A stretch of 64,000 nt of DNA from Apiotrichum sp. Y4204 (Eukaryota > Basidiomycota > Tremellomycetes > Trichosporonales > Trichosporonaceae): assembly GCA_025531455.1 (NCBI GenBank), contig JAMYHL010000020.1:124001-188000 (forward strand), written 5' to 3'. Position numbers and translations under genes: made by a program. Positions 26,384 to 37,655 of the stretch are shown piece by piece. How positions within the stretch are numbered: the stretch's first letter is position 1; each line of letters starts with the position of its first letter. The notes under the pieces are model-generated. The model did no database searches, was not told where the DNA came from, and was given only the letters and a program-made list of their open reading frames with translations.

Positions 26384-27393
26384 TCTGAAGTTAGGGGTTG
26401 TGTACGTCTCAACAGCTGCCATGAGAATGAATGAATGAGTAGTTTTACGCATGAATTGCGGGTGCATAGAGACCAAATGAGTGGGGGACGAGGGGACTAT
26501 GCGTTGGGAATAAGCAGGCTCCCCACGGGTTTCCACGTGCACCACGTGCCTTGTGAGCTATCGCGACTGATTTATCTTGGGCAGGTATGGGCCAGAACGC
26601 TAAAGACTCTGATCTCTGACGGAGCTCCAGCAGCGACAGTGCATTGCGAATTCTACAAGACGACGCAGTAATGGGAGGGATACGGGTGGAAGACGCACTT
26701 GTCAGCCCACAGTCCGTAGTGCGGCACAACATATTCTTCGTGCAAAATCGGGTGTGGTTGTGGCTGCCCGCGTCTCGAGCCGCCGCTTCACGAACCCCTT
26801 AGAGAATTAGAGGTCGTCGTACTCGAGATGACACTCTAAACGGGAGGGAACTGTTGTATGGTCGGCTTTATTTGTACCCATAGCGCTCAAGGATGAAATG
26901 CAGCTGTCCGGTCATGTGGATGGTTGGCAAGACCCTGTCTCCAGTACTCGGCGGCAGCTCCAGTACTTCAGCACTCCTTTGACAAATAAAGGATTCAATG
27001 GTTCTGCGCTGCTCGAGGTCGGCCGCCGAGGTGTGAGTTTGGTAGGCTCGTATGAGCTGGATCATTGCCGAATCATTCTGACATGAGCATGCCGCACGAG
27101 TAAACGGCAGAACGAAAGAAACATCTAGTCAACATCGCCGCACCAGCTTCCGTACATAAGTCATCAACGTGATAAAGCAAAAAAAAAAAAAAGAAGAAAA
27201 GAAAAAGAAAACCCCTGGTAAATTAATGAAGCATATGATACAAGGAGGAAAAGAACACGGATTCAAAAGAACTGGATAACTGAACAGCAACGAAGTCACG
27301 AAAAATGAATGATAATGGTATACATTGTCATCAGAGTTGCGCATGGTGCGCATCACGCAGCGTCTGGTTGCCTCTACGACCTAATTTTCGCGC
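26384..27393. other. 1-kb region between the convergent ends of enolase and GPI1
   Basis: Holds the 3' UTRs of both genes and an A-run at 27180-27192 followed by an A/G-rich stretch. On the minus strand 27065-26868 is an ATG-initiated open frame of 65 codons (MIQLIRAYQTHTSAADLEQ to LERYGYK) that reads like a folded small protein. The frame stays open upstream to about 27133, which hints at a missing 5' exon. I could not build a complete gene, so it is given as a finding. Confidence 0.5.
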
Positions 27394-29553
27394 CTAGGGG
27401 TTGGCGGCACGAACCGCGGCGTGGAACCATTCGGTGATGATCGTCGGGATACCCTTTGGTGTACTCTGGGCTGTTAGAACGGCACGGTCCAGGTCGCTCA
27501 CCTTGAGGAGAAGAGTAAAACGAGGCGGATGGGCCTTCTCGTCCTCGACAATAGTCTTAGAAGACGACAACTGATCAAAGACAACACCAGCTGCCGTTAG
27601 GGTTCATTCATGCTCTCGGAGACTCACCTGGGATACGGGCTGGTTTGATCACACGCGATTCGAGGTCGTGTACCGGAAGGGTGTCAAGCGCGCCCGCCGC
27701 CAGGGCGAGCAGGCGAACGACGCTTATCACCGCAAAGTTGATTAGAGTGAAGAGAGCACCGTACGCGAGGGCCGTAGGCGCGAGGAAAGTCATCAGAGTG
27801 AAGAGCAACGTGCCAAGGAAAAGGGTGTCCAGGTCGTAAGCATGAGAGTCGGTGCGCTGGCGCAGAACGTTCCATCGCTTGCCTAAAGTATTAGCTTGAA
27901 TTAGAGTGCAGATGCCTACCCCTGAAGAGAGCCCACAAGGACTGCAGGGCCGCAAGCTGCCAGATGCACAGTTGAGAAATCACAAAGTAGCACAGGCGGA
28001 AGTGAAGAGTGAGCACCGAAAGGAAATCGGCGACCAGTGCGAAACCAAAGGAAAGTCCGAAGAGAGAAAGGAAAAGGAAGGCAGTTGTCGCCGGCCCCTG
28101 AGCGCGAACAAGAATGGGGGCAACGTTATCTGCGGTCAGGGGGTGTCTGGAACAGCCAGACTTACCACGCCATGCAAGGAGAGCTGTGGAGAACGCAGAG
28201 GACAGGAACTCGCTCAACGGGGTGTTGAGTTTAAGGCCGACAGGCCACTTGTTGAGCCAGTTGAGACCAGCGACAATTGGGTCGGTCAGGGAGCTGGCGC
28301 TCATGGAAGGGAGCGGATAGGCTGCCAGTACGGCGGCAAAGAGGAAACCGCCCGCAATGTCAGTCTGCGGTCAGCAACACCACTCAGGCTTCGACTCACT
28401 CCAATTGCCTTGCGGGTAGCAAAGAAGCGGTTTGGAAGAGGCTTGCCTTCAAGCTCCCCTTTGAGGTCGGATTGCATGTCGACAAGCTTTTCGCAACGGA
28501 AGGCAACCTGGTTCACTGATCGTAAGTGTGCGGACGTTGAACGAGACCTACGAAGAACGCTGCTACGACGCAGGGAGGTCGTATAGCCAGCTATTGAAAC
28601 CTGGTAGGACAAGACGGCGGTAACATTCTGCAGGAAGCTGCAGAACACAGATTGCAGCCCCTTGACGTAGGGAAGAGCTAGCCAGAAGAAAATCTGCAGC
28701 TGGCTCCAGAACATGTAGAGCGTAAACGCATTGTGGGCAACCATGAACGGCGTAGGAGCATCATACGTCATGTCCTGGCCAAAGGTGTATCCTCCGAGCT
28801 GAAGAGCGCCAATGGTGACCTTGGGAAGCTTCTTCTGCTTGGTCGTGTACTCTACGCCCGGTGCAACGAGGCCGGCAGGAGTCATGCCACGTCCCAGACT
28901 CGATTGGCCGCGGAAGGTGCCCATCATACGGTACGACGTGAACGCCTTGCTCGCCCACCCGATCATGCGCTTCCGCTTTGCCTTGGCGGCATCGGGCGGG
29001 TAGAGGCGATCCTGTTCGATCACAGTGCGGTTGAGCTGCCGTTAGCAATCGAGGACTCACTCTGAACAGGGAACGAAGGAAGGAAGCAACGGGACGGCGA
29101 GCAAACCACTCACTAGCTCAAGGACCGGCGCAAGATCGTCATCCTTCTTCGCATCGACGCCATTCACCCGACCATCCCCGAGAGTGAGACGCTCAAGGTT
29201 GTTGGGAGGGCGGAAGAGAACAGTCTCCGCCTCGGACGAGTATGCGCAAGGGCGTTTCGAGTCGACCCAGATGGTGAGATCGACGCTGGAGGTCTTATCC
29301 TTGCTTTCGCTTCCATCTTCCTCCGAGGCCGTCAACGCCGGGACGACATCTGCTACGACCTTCAACGGCGGCGAGCCTTTCACCTGTTTGAGGGTGTGCT
29401 TGTCGACCTGTCGGTGTTAGTTGAAAGCAAGGAAGCTCATGCACAACGAACCTTGTCCACCACGGCGACAACGATGATACACTCGCCGACGGTCCAGCCG
29501 ACAGCTGAGCCACGATTCGACTTGATTCCACTCGTTGGCCAGAACACACGCAT
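27394..29553 (-). CDS. GPI1: GPI-GlcNAc transferase subunit Gpi1/PIG-Q
   Basis: Subunit of the ER enzyme that adds GlcNAc to phosphatidylinositol, the first step of GPI-anchor synthesis. The diagnostic block is RWNVLRQRTDSHAYDLD followed by a hydrophobic LFLGTLLFTLMTFLAPTAL segment, matching the PIG-Q signature. Several further membrane segments surround it (for example FMVAHNAFTLYMFWSQLQIF). The start at 29553 gives MRVFWPTSGIKSNRG, after which VGECIIVVAVVDK joins VDKHTLKQVK through a short intron. The last exon reads through without an intron to ITEWFHAAVRAANP and a TAG at 27394-27396. About seven introns. Upstream ATG/TTG frames near 29600-29700 look like leader sequence. Confidence 0.9.
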
Positions 29554-30771
29554 TCTTGAAGAGGAGCAGTCGACCGGATGACTTTGAGTGAGAGTGTGGT
29601 GCTGACGAATGTTGAACAAGAGGAAGAGAGTAGTGAGAGAAACGGAGAGGGATGCACCAAGCTAAAGAAGAAGGAAACCAGTCACCACCGGCATCCATCG
29701 GTTCCCGAAAAAGGAACACGTCCACAAATCGTCCCAAATGACCGAAATGACCACATCATGCACATCATGCACATCACTCTCTCACTCTCCACGTTCGCGT
29801 AGCGGCCGAGTCACCTCCACGCGTCCAGCTCGCCGAGGACGCGACGGTGTGTAAGTTACGTAAGCGGTAGGGGAACAGTCAGAGTCTGGTGACAACAAAG
29901 TCGGGACGGAATTCGGCGACGAGTGCGACGATTGCGACGAAGTTGGCCACCATTTATCGACTGATCCACTGATCCACTTGTCAAACTCACAAGCACCTGT
30001 TTTACTTATGACATCTCGCAGCCAGGAACGATCGGCAACGCGAAGCAAGCAAGCGTGATCAGAAGCATTGTCATTCCGACATTCGTGCTATGTTGCGAGA
30101 AGTGCTGTCTGTGGTTGCTCACCATGTGCTGCGTGGAATGTAAGCATGTAAGAGACAAACAAAAATAACGCCTTGGGGTTATCGTGTTACTTGCTCCATC
30201 TGCGAAGCAGAGCCTCACATTGATCACGGCTGCGGAAATGCACAACCCCGGGAGGATAGGTGTGTATATCCCAGACCTGGAGCAAAGCATTCCGAGCGTG
30301 GCCCCGACCCTCGGTTTCACCGAGCCACACCCATTATGCGCTCTGCGCCTCTGCACTCTGCTTGAGTTGGGCGACAAGCATATGACGCGTCGATGACCTT
30401 CTTTGGCTGCGCGCCCGCGGGGCTGTCTCAACGGTCTCATTCGTTCAACCCCCCCGACTCCACCACATTCATGGAATCACAATGTCACATTGTCTTGCTG
30501 GTCTGTGCGCACCCACACGGTGCTTCGGGCTTCTGCACATTGAGTCATTATCGAGTGGGTTGTGGAGAGAGCGAGTGACATGGACAGATCACAGAGACGC
30601 ATGCGCGATATATAAATGCACATCACCGGGAGATTCACATTACCATCATCGCCACCTGTATCCCTTTTCTCAAGCGTTCAGGAGCCTCAACCCACTCGCT
30701 ATCGCCACCGCCCATCTCGCCACTCACACTCTCAATCCCACCGTCACACTCAACCCCACTATCCACATCTC
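29554..30771. other. divergent promoter region of GPI1 and a small gene
   Basis: About 1.2 kb without a supportable gene. A short direct repeat ATCATGCAC lies at 29757-29774. A TATA box precedes the small plus-strand gene (30609-30616), followed by a C/A-rich leader. Confidence 0.5.
30609..30616 (+). promoter_or_regulatory. TATA box of the small Cys-rich protein gene
   Basis: TATATAAA, about 160 bp upstream of the chosen ATG at 30772. It overlaps an earlier in-frame ATG at 30616, which would lie upstream of transcription start; that is why the later ATG was preferred. Confidence 0.6.
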
Positions 30772-31125
30772 ATGGTCCCCTCCAGAATCTACACCCCACC
30801 AATTAGCGGCAAGCCGACCGGCCAGCAGTGCGGCTGCGGCAAGGAAATCTCGAGTGGCGGCCAGGGCCTGTGCTGGAGCTGTGGGTATCCTTGCAGTTTA
30901 TCCTGGGATTATATTGCGGCAAAAGTCAGCCCGCCTCTCTGATCCCACTGCTTTCCCAATAAGCTACTGACGCCAGGCTCGGCCAAAAAACACGATCCCA
31001 ACACGGACGCGCAGTACGGGTACGCCGCGTCGTCGGCGAATGAGCCCCCGTCTGGACAGTCGGGCCAGCCCGTGTGGATGGACCCCCGCGCGTGGGGACA
31101 CAACCCGATGCCCAAGTCCAAGTGA
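30772..31125 (+). CDS. small protein with CxC...CxxC cysteine motif
   Basis: Two-exon gene for an 85-residue protein of unknown function. Exon 1 (30772-30880) encodes MVPSRIYTPPISGKPTG, then a compact cluster with CGCG and, twelve residues on, CWSC. The intron 30881-30976 has a GTGGGT donor, a CTGAC branch site and CCAG acceptor. Exon 2 is Gly/Ser/Pro-rich and ends WGHNPMPKSK. Four cysteines in CxC-x11-CxxC spacing suggest one zinc or other metal site. There is no signal peptide or membrane segment. Intron, TATA box, polarity and GC-ending codons support a real gene; I do not recognise relatives. Confidence 0.6.
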
Positions 31126-31782
31126 GGCCTCGGGGTCGTCGCGTACGCCAACGAGCGCGTCTCACGCGCGCAAGCGCGCCCTGTCTCTATATTCATGTAT
31201 TGTACCGTCTCTCCATTGTTAGATCACGCATGCTGGGCTGTTGTTGAGGAATCGAGGAGTGATGCATACATACCTGTACTCTGGTGCTATGGGGTCCCCG
31301 CATGGATAATGTCAGCATCCGGCGACTGCCGACAAACGTGCGATGTCGTTTTGATGAATCGGCGCGTCGCCATCGGAAAATGCCAAGACATCAACACAAA
31401 AATCTCTCAATCTTCTCACACGCCACACCCCTCACATGTAACATCCATCTGCCAAGCTGCCGTTCTTGGCTTTCTTGTCTCCTCCCACTCCGCCTATCAC
31501 CACTACCCACCGCTGAAGAGCACACACGTGGCCGTTATCTGTGACAATCCCTTGCGATTCAACTGGGACAGAGACTGAACGCCGGTTCCGAAGCCGCCCG
31601 CAATCACGACTCGGACGACAACCCGTAGTGGTTAGTAGCGGTATAAAACAAAAGTTAAAAGACGAGTAGCGTGCATCGCGTTTTTATCGTTTATCAACCG
31701 TCGTCAGCCGCGGTAGCATTGAGGCTTCCCTCGACTCCCACCGACCTCCACCTTATCCCTCTCCCTCCCTCGCCACTCCGCG
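31126..31782. other. intergenic region upstream of the chromate-type transporter
   Basis: About 650 bp with the 3' region of the small gene and the promoter of the transporter, including a TATA box at 31642-31648. No other gene seen. Confidence 0.5.
31642..31648 (+). promoter_or_regulatory. TATA box of the chromate-type transporter gene
   Basis: TATAAAA about 135 bp upstream of the ATG at 31783, followed by a C/T-rich leader. Confidence 0.55.
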
Positions 31783-33438
31783 ATGCCGCTGCTCCGCGAC
31801 CTCGGCGCTGTCGCGCGGCACTTCTGGGACCTGGGCTTCATCTCCTTTGGTGGCCCCGGAGTGCACGTCGTGATTCTGCGGAAACGCTTTGTTGACCAGC
31901 TAAAATGGGTGGACACGACGACGTTCCTCGACCTCTTCGCGTTGGGCAACGCCCTCCCAGGACCGGGGAGCACGCAGCTCGCGTTCAGCATCGCGGTGGT
32001 CACACACGGCGTGCTCGCCGGCCTGCTCGGGTTCCTCCTCTGGTCGCTCCCCGGCGCGGCGGGGATGGCCGGCCTCGGATTCGGCGTGTCCCACATCCCA
32101 GACGTCCTCCCCCCGATCGTCCTCGCCCTCCTCACGGGTCTCAACGCGGCCGCAGTGGGTCTCATCGCCCTCGCCGCCGTGCAGCTCGCCACCGCAGCCG
32201 CGACTGACCGCATCACACTGCTACTCCTCTGGCTCAGCGCAAGTTTCGGCATTTGCTACCACGCCCCGTGGATGTACCCCACCCTCATTGCCGCTGGCGG
32301 CCTGACGACCCTCGTGTGGGACCGCAAGCTCATGTGGTGGAAGAAGATTGCGGGAAGGAAGGTCGAGCAGGTAGAGGAGCCTGTCGAGCTGAACCCTGTG
32401 CGCACGAACGGCAGTGCACACAGCGCACCCAGCAATGGGAGCGCCAACGGGAACAGCCATGGTGCCAGCAATGGGACCAGCGTGCATGCCCCGGAGATCC
32501 ACAGGCAGGGGACCGACTCCACTTCACTCCGTCCGCTGCGCCGCGCGTCGGACACTGAGCCAGAGGCATTGAGCACCGTCTCCACTACTACCAACACGGC
32601 ACCAGCTATCTCCGAAGCCTCAACGGAGACCGCCACCCAGACCGGCCTCAGTCTCAAGGTCGTGTCGACACCCGTGGCCGTCGCCCTCCTCCTCGGTTTT
32701 GTCCTCTTCCTCACCGTCCCCCTCGCGACGCGTGCGGGCCTCGCCAACGCCGGGCGCGAGGTATCTATTGGTCTGGATGTGAGTGTCGCCCCTTCGGCCT
32801 CAAGTTCTCCACTGACCCCAGTTCTTCTGCAACATGATCATCGCGGGAACCATCATCTTCGGCGGCGGACCGGTCGTCATCCCCTTGCTGCGCGACTACG
32901 TTGTCGTCGAGGGCTGGGTCAGCTCGCGTGACTTTTTGCTGGTCTTCGCCATCCTGTGAGTTAGAACGTAGCATTCATCTCTGACACTCCCAGGCAAGCG
33001 TTCCCCGGGCCCAACTTCAACTTTGCCGTCGCGCTCGGTGTGCTGGCGGTGAGCACGAACCGCGGCCTGGGTGCGGTCGCCGGATTCGTGGGCATTTTCG
33101 GTCCCGGCATCCTGCTCAAGCTCGCGCTCCTCCCTCTCTACTCGAACTGGAGGGACAAGCCGCTGGCGCGCAGCATTATCCGCGGCCTAAACGCGACCGC
33201 CTCAGGCCTGGTCTTTACCGCCGTATGGCAGCTGTTCCTCGTCGGATACATCTACCAGCCGCCGACTGGGTCGGAGGGCGCGCAGACCCTCTCTGGCCCG
33301 CTCACGGCCGACCCGTTCTGGGCCGTAGTCTCCTCGGGCGCATTCATTGCCAGCAGAAACTTTTCCGCCCCGCCGTGGCTCTGCGTCATTGGCGGCGGCC
33401 TGGCCGGTCTGGCGTGGTACGGCGTCAAGAGCCAGTAG
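31783..33438 (+). CDS. CHR-family chromate ion transporter (two-domain)
   Basis: Membrane transporter of the CHR family; characterised bacterial members export chromate, and sulfate is a related substrate. Two homologous halves are visible. The N-terminal half has FGGPGVHVVILRKRFV and ALPGPGSTQLAF; the C-terminal half repeats the pattern with FGGGPVVIPLLRDYVV and QAFPGPNFNFAVALG. Each is followed by several hydrophobic segments, about ten in total. A hydrophilic Ser/Asn/Gly linker of about 130 residues separates the halves. Two short introns lie after GLD (about 32779-32820) and in AIL/Q (about 32957-32995). The stop TAG is at 33436-33438. Long two-domain forms are usual for the family. The natural substrate in this fungus is unknown. 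Confidence 0.9.
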
Positions 33439-34098
33439 TGGAGGGAGCTCAGCAACAGCGGAGAGCGTCTCGAGTCGGAAGCCATCTGACTGTACGGAGA
33501 GCGGAATTGCGGCGGTGCGTCATGAATGACGATTCAGCGCTGTCTAGCCCCCACTGCGGCTCTGCCCAGCACGTCCATGTCCGAGCTCGCAATGCGATTG
33601 CGTCTCCATCACGGGCCGAGTGGGGCTTGACATCACGGGCGAGATATCCATATTAATTTTATAAACCTAATGACATGGCCATCGCTTGATTGACCGTCTG
33701 CCGAGCGAATCTCGGATCTGATCTTGGCACGTGCCCGTGACCAGAAGAAGGGAGAGGCGTGCCTGCGGAGCTACCCTTCACGACGTTATGGTTATTATCG
33801 TTCTTTGCCCTCGTATGCAGAATCCGTTCCCCGGGATGATGGCATTCCGACACCTAAGCGCTTTTCCAGCTTCTATTCCGACGGGAGAAGCACAAAGAAG
33901 TGATGGAAAGGCGTGGCGGGGACGCCAGCGCGCGCGGGTGTCGTCGGGAGTGCGTTGCAAGCTGTACACATGACGCAGTGAGCGGGATACCCTGCGGCGC
34001 AGTGAAGCCGTGAGCAAGTAGTAAGAAAATATATACGGGAAACAAACAGTATATATCCCCCCCTTCCCCCCCTCGCCTCCCCCCCACGATCCATCACA
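33439..34098. other. intergenic region upstream of the secreted lectin
   Basis: About 660 bp between two plus-strand genes. An AATATATA element at 34028-34035 precedes a C-rich leader of the lectin gene. No other gene seen. Confidence 0.5.
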
Positions 34099-34814
34099 AT
34101 GCTCCTCACCGCCCTCCTCCTCCCTCTCGTCGCTAGTGCCGCCCTTCCCCAAGACCCCGCGCCCGAGCACGCCACACGCGCCGGCAAATCATACAGTCTG
34201 CTCTGGCAAGGCCGCAACGTGCCGTTTTACATCCTCGGCGTCGGCATTGACGTGTACGCTCCTCCGCGGCCCATCGAAAACGGCGCCAAACCGTTTTTGT
34301 GAGTTCTTGTCGCATGGGGCATGGGGCATGACGCAAGTCGCATGACGCACAATGCGAAGCTGGCGAGGTGTAGTGGCTGATATTCAGCGGGAACGCGCCA
34401 AAGTTCTTCCGGGGCGGCTGGGACATTGAGCCCGGACCGCCTGGGCCGATCAAGATTACTGGCACCCTCGGCCCCGCCAAGTGTCTCGACGCGGGGAGCT
34501 GTGCGTGATTGTGTAGCAGAATGGAGCTGACGGCAGCGCCGCGCAACGGTAACCAGGTGCACATGTGGGATTGCGTGCGTCGACTTCCTAGCTTGTTGCT
34601 GACGGCAGTACGAGGGCCTCACGCAGCAGCAGTGGGTTATTGCGGACAATAAGATCAAGCTGCGCGACTTTGGTGCGTTGAATGCCATGCGTGCGCTGAC
34701 CCAGATCTCTGTCTCGATGTCACGGACGGGAACAACACCAAGCCCATCCAGGTGTGGCGCTGCTACGATGGAAACGAGAATCAGCACTGGGAGCCGTACC
34801 TCTCCCCGTACTGA
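34099..34814 (+). CDS. secreted ricin B-type lectin-like protein
   Basis: Small secreted protein with carbohydrate-binding character. The start MLLTALLLPLVASAALPQ is a clear signal peptide with a likely cleavage after the Ala-rich end. The spliced chain then shows a beta-trefoil signature: KITGTLGPAKCLDAGS, GNQVHMWDCYEGLTQQQW, then LCLDVTDGNNTKPIQVWRC and GNENQHWEPY. These are two QxW-type repeats, each with the C-L-D and Q-x-W elements. Only about two of the three trefoil lobes are evident, so the domain may be divergent or short. Four introns, in phase throughout; the shortest is about 32 nt (near 34677-34708). The stop TGA is at 34812-34814. A role in glycan binding at the cell surface or outside the cell is inferred from the fold. 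Confidence 0.8.
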
Positions 34815-34927
34815 GATCAAGGTCAGGTCGAAATGCAAGTCAAGAAAAATAGGCAAAGTCAGTGAATTTAGGACACTGTAAGACCATGCAAGTCATCAGT
34901 AATATATAGTATCCCGTATGAACAGAT

Positions 34928-36836
34928 CTAAGCGGCAGTGAGGCCGAGCGGCCACGTGCTGATAATGTCGCGGTAGTACCGCACGCCGCCGTCGCTCGGG
35001 CCCGCCTGCTCGTCACGCACGATGCCGCCCTCCCCGCCTTGGCCCGTCACGAGGTCGAGGAGCTCGGTCGCGAGGCCGATGGGGAGGCCCTCAGTTGCGG
35101 CGACCTCGATGATCGACAACCCAATCTCAGCGTCAGAATCCGCATCTGCTTCTTCTCGGGGAGATATCCGGTGCACGATGCGGCGCGCGAGGGTGCGCGG
35201 CGCATACAGCGGGGCGTAGAGTACCTGCAGCCCCGAGGGGAGGGAGAGCGGGCGGATAGGAGGGTCAGTATGTGGCGGAAGGAGGGGGAGGAGTAGGGTG
35301 AGCGTTGAGGGAGGGAGGAGGGCGATACCGCGTGCGCGCATCCAGAGGCCCCACACCGTATCCAGCGCGACGACGCCGCGACCCGGCTGTAGCATCAGCC
35401 CGCTCTCGCCCTTGGCATCCTTCCGCCCAGTCAGCAGGTGGCCAAGTTCCTTCGCCAGCCCGTCGAGGTATGCGCGCTCGTCGCGCACCATATCCTGCGT
35501 CAGGGCGGGCGCGGGCAGGCCGAGCTGCACCAGCGACGAGCGCACCAGCGTCGCCTCCTCCGCGTCCGCCTCCCCCGCGGCCGTCAGCTTGGCGTTCAGG
35601 CTCTGGGCCAGCCGGACCTGTGCGTCAGCAATGAACCACCCGCGAACCCACCATTTCGCCCGCGCGGACCATGAGCACCTCGAGATCGCGGAACGCATCC
35701 TGCATGCCGGCATCATGCGCCTGCGCGTCGAGCGACATATTCTTTATGATCGCGTCTGGGGTGAGCTTCCTTGACAACCACCTAAGCTCACCAATACCGC
35801 CCGTACCGCCGGTGCGCGGCTTGGGCGCCGCGACGCGCTCCCACACCTTGTCGCTCAGCACGCCCTTGAGGCGCTTGTACGCCTCGCGCTCACGGCCCTT
35901 GCGGAACGACAGGCGCACCGTGTCGTTCTCCCTCTCGACCGGCTTGGCCTCCTTCTCCTTCTCCTTCTCCTTCCCCCCCGGAAGATCGCGTTTCCGGAGT
36001 CGCGGGAGCCCCGTGCCGCAGATCTCGCACTCGGTCATACTCGCGTGGTTGAGGAACGTGCATGCCGGACACGGAATCTGCTCCCTCTTCGGCGTCGGCT
36101 GCTTTGCGGGTTCGGGAGTCGCCCCGCGCTCGGGGTGTGAGCGGAGCGAGGCCGGCGTCTCAGCTCTCGGGACCTGTAAAGACTGCGGTACAGCGGGAAC
36201 AGGCGCAGAGGCGGGTCTTGACGGCGGTGGCGACATTGTTCTGCTCATAGCGTACGCGACGCCGCACAGCGCACACTTGGAGTGCGGCCCAACAGCCGTG
36301 CCGTGTAAGAGGGGATTTGCAAACCCGCACACGCCGCATGTCCACGTCTGCTCGGGCTGCGGTGTACTCCTACTACTCTGAGTACTCTGCGGGACGAGGG
36401 TCGATGTTGATTCCGAAGCGGAGGGCGGCGCAGCACCCAGCGTGCCGTCGGGCTTTGGCCATCCCAGCGTGAGCGTGATCTTTGCAGAGGAGCGCATGAA
36501 GCCCGCGTAGAACTCCGTCTGCCGTACTGCACTCAACGGCGCCTGCAGTGCCGCCCCCTCGTCCGGGACAAGGAGGAGGCGGTGCGTCGTAAGGTGCACG
36601 ACCATGTTCTGGTATCCTGGCACCTTGTTGTTTCTGCCGTTAGTACGAGCACGGTCGTTGAGTACGACAACGTCCACAGGAGTCTCCGCAGTCTTCCACA
36701 CTCACCCCTCATACAGTCCCACACCCTCATATCCCCCAATCCACGCCTCGCCGTCCCCAAGCCTCTCGACGCTCCCCTCCCATACAGACCAGAACGTCGC
36801 GCCGAGCCCGTGCGGCAGCGGCGGTGGCGGAGCCAT
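34928..36836 (-). CDS. VPS36: ESCRT-II subunit Vps36
   Basis: Component of the ESCRT-II complex that sorts ubiquitinated membrane proteins into multivesicular bodies. The start at 36836 (MAPPPPLPHGLG) leads into a split-PH GLUE domain (WSVWEGSVERLGD, then PGYQNMVVHLTTHRLLLVP). Two NZF zinc fingers are inserted: WTCGVCGFANPL...KCALCG, and IPCPACTFLNHASMTECEIC. The EAP30-type winged-helix part follows, ending in YYRDIISTWPLGLTAA. Insertion of NZF fingers into GLUE is the arrangement known from yeast Vps36. One intron lies near the start (its acceptor preceded by ACTAACGGCAG) and another near 35635-35670. The stop TAG is at 34928-34930. Confidence 0.93.
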
Positions 36837-37655
36837 GGGTCGTCAGCTGCCGCGCACTGTTGTCGTCGTGTGGGATACGGAGGATACAGAGCCTACAGAG
36901 CCTCCGGTTGGCTGGTACGGTACCCAGTGATATAAGTGGTAAGAGGTAGGATTATGAGATGGATGGTGGTGGAGATCCAACTTCCCGCTAATGTTGTGAT
37001 GACGTCTTGGGTTTAGCCCGCCAGCCAGCAGATTGAGCCCACTACACATACGCGGCTGAATGACGGCCAGGACCGCTGGTTCATGGTTCGCAGCGCCGCT
37101 CTGTCCAGCGTCCCGTGACCTCGCTATCTTGGCAACAAGCATGCATGTGTTGGGCGACAACAGCGGTGCAGCTAGGCAGGAACATGATACATATGAGTCT
37201 GAACTGGTCAAGGGCGGCCGCGGCCCTCCCCACCACTTACCCCAAGTCAATCCATCTTGCCTGGGCGCAGTCTGCATCAACTGCGACAGAACCACCTGGG
37301 TGCCCAAGTGAGAGATAAACATCGACATTGATCTACTGATGTGCGGTCCCTCCATATCTCGAGATGATCTGCAATAGCAGTGGCAGATCTGCAACGAGCA
37401 ATATTCTTTCAACGCCATGAAGGCGTCGCTTGACATCGGCGAATCAGGATCGCGCATCACCAACGCCGTTGTCTTTCTCCTGCCTCTCCGTCCTCTTCCG
37501 CATCTTCACGTCTCTCCCTCTCACGTCTTCCCGGCCGCTCAGACAATATGCATTGCTACTTCTGTCTGCTTCGATCGCCTCAGGCTACGGACACGGCTTC
37601 GTTTCACAGTAGTTGTACTTTCTCAACCCCTACTCGAGCACGCTGCTGGGCAGCC
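36837..37655. other. intergenic region upstream of VPS36
   Basis: About 820 bp between two minus-strand genes; promoter of VPS36 and 3' region of the IF1 gene. No ORF with protein character. Confidence 0.5.
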
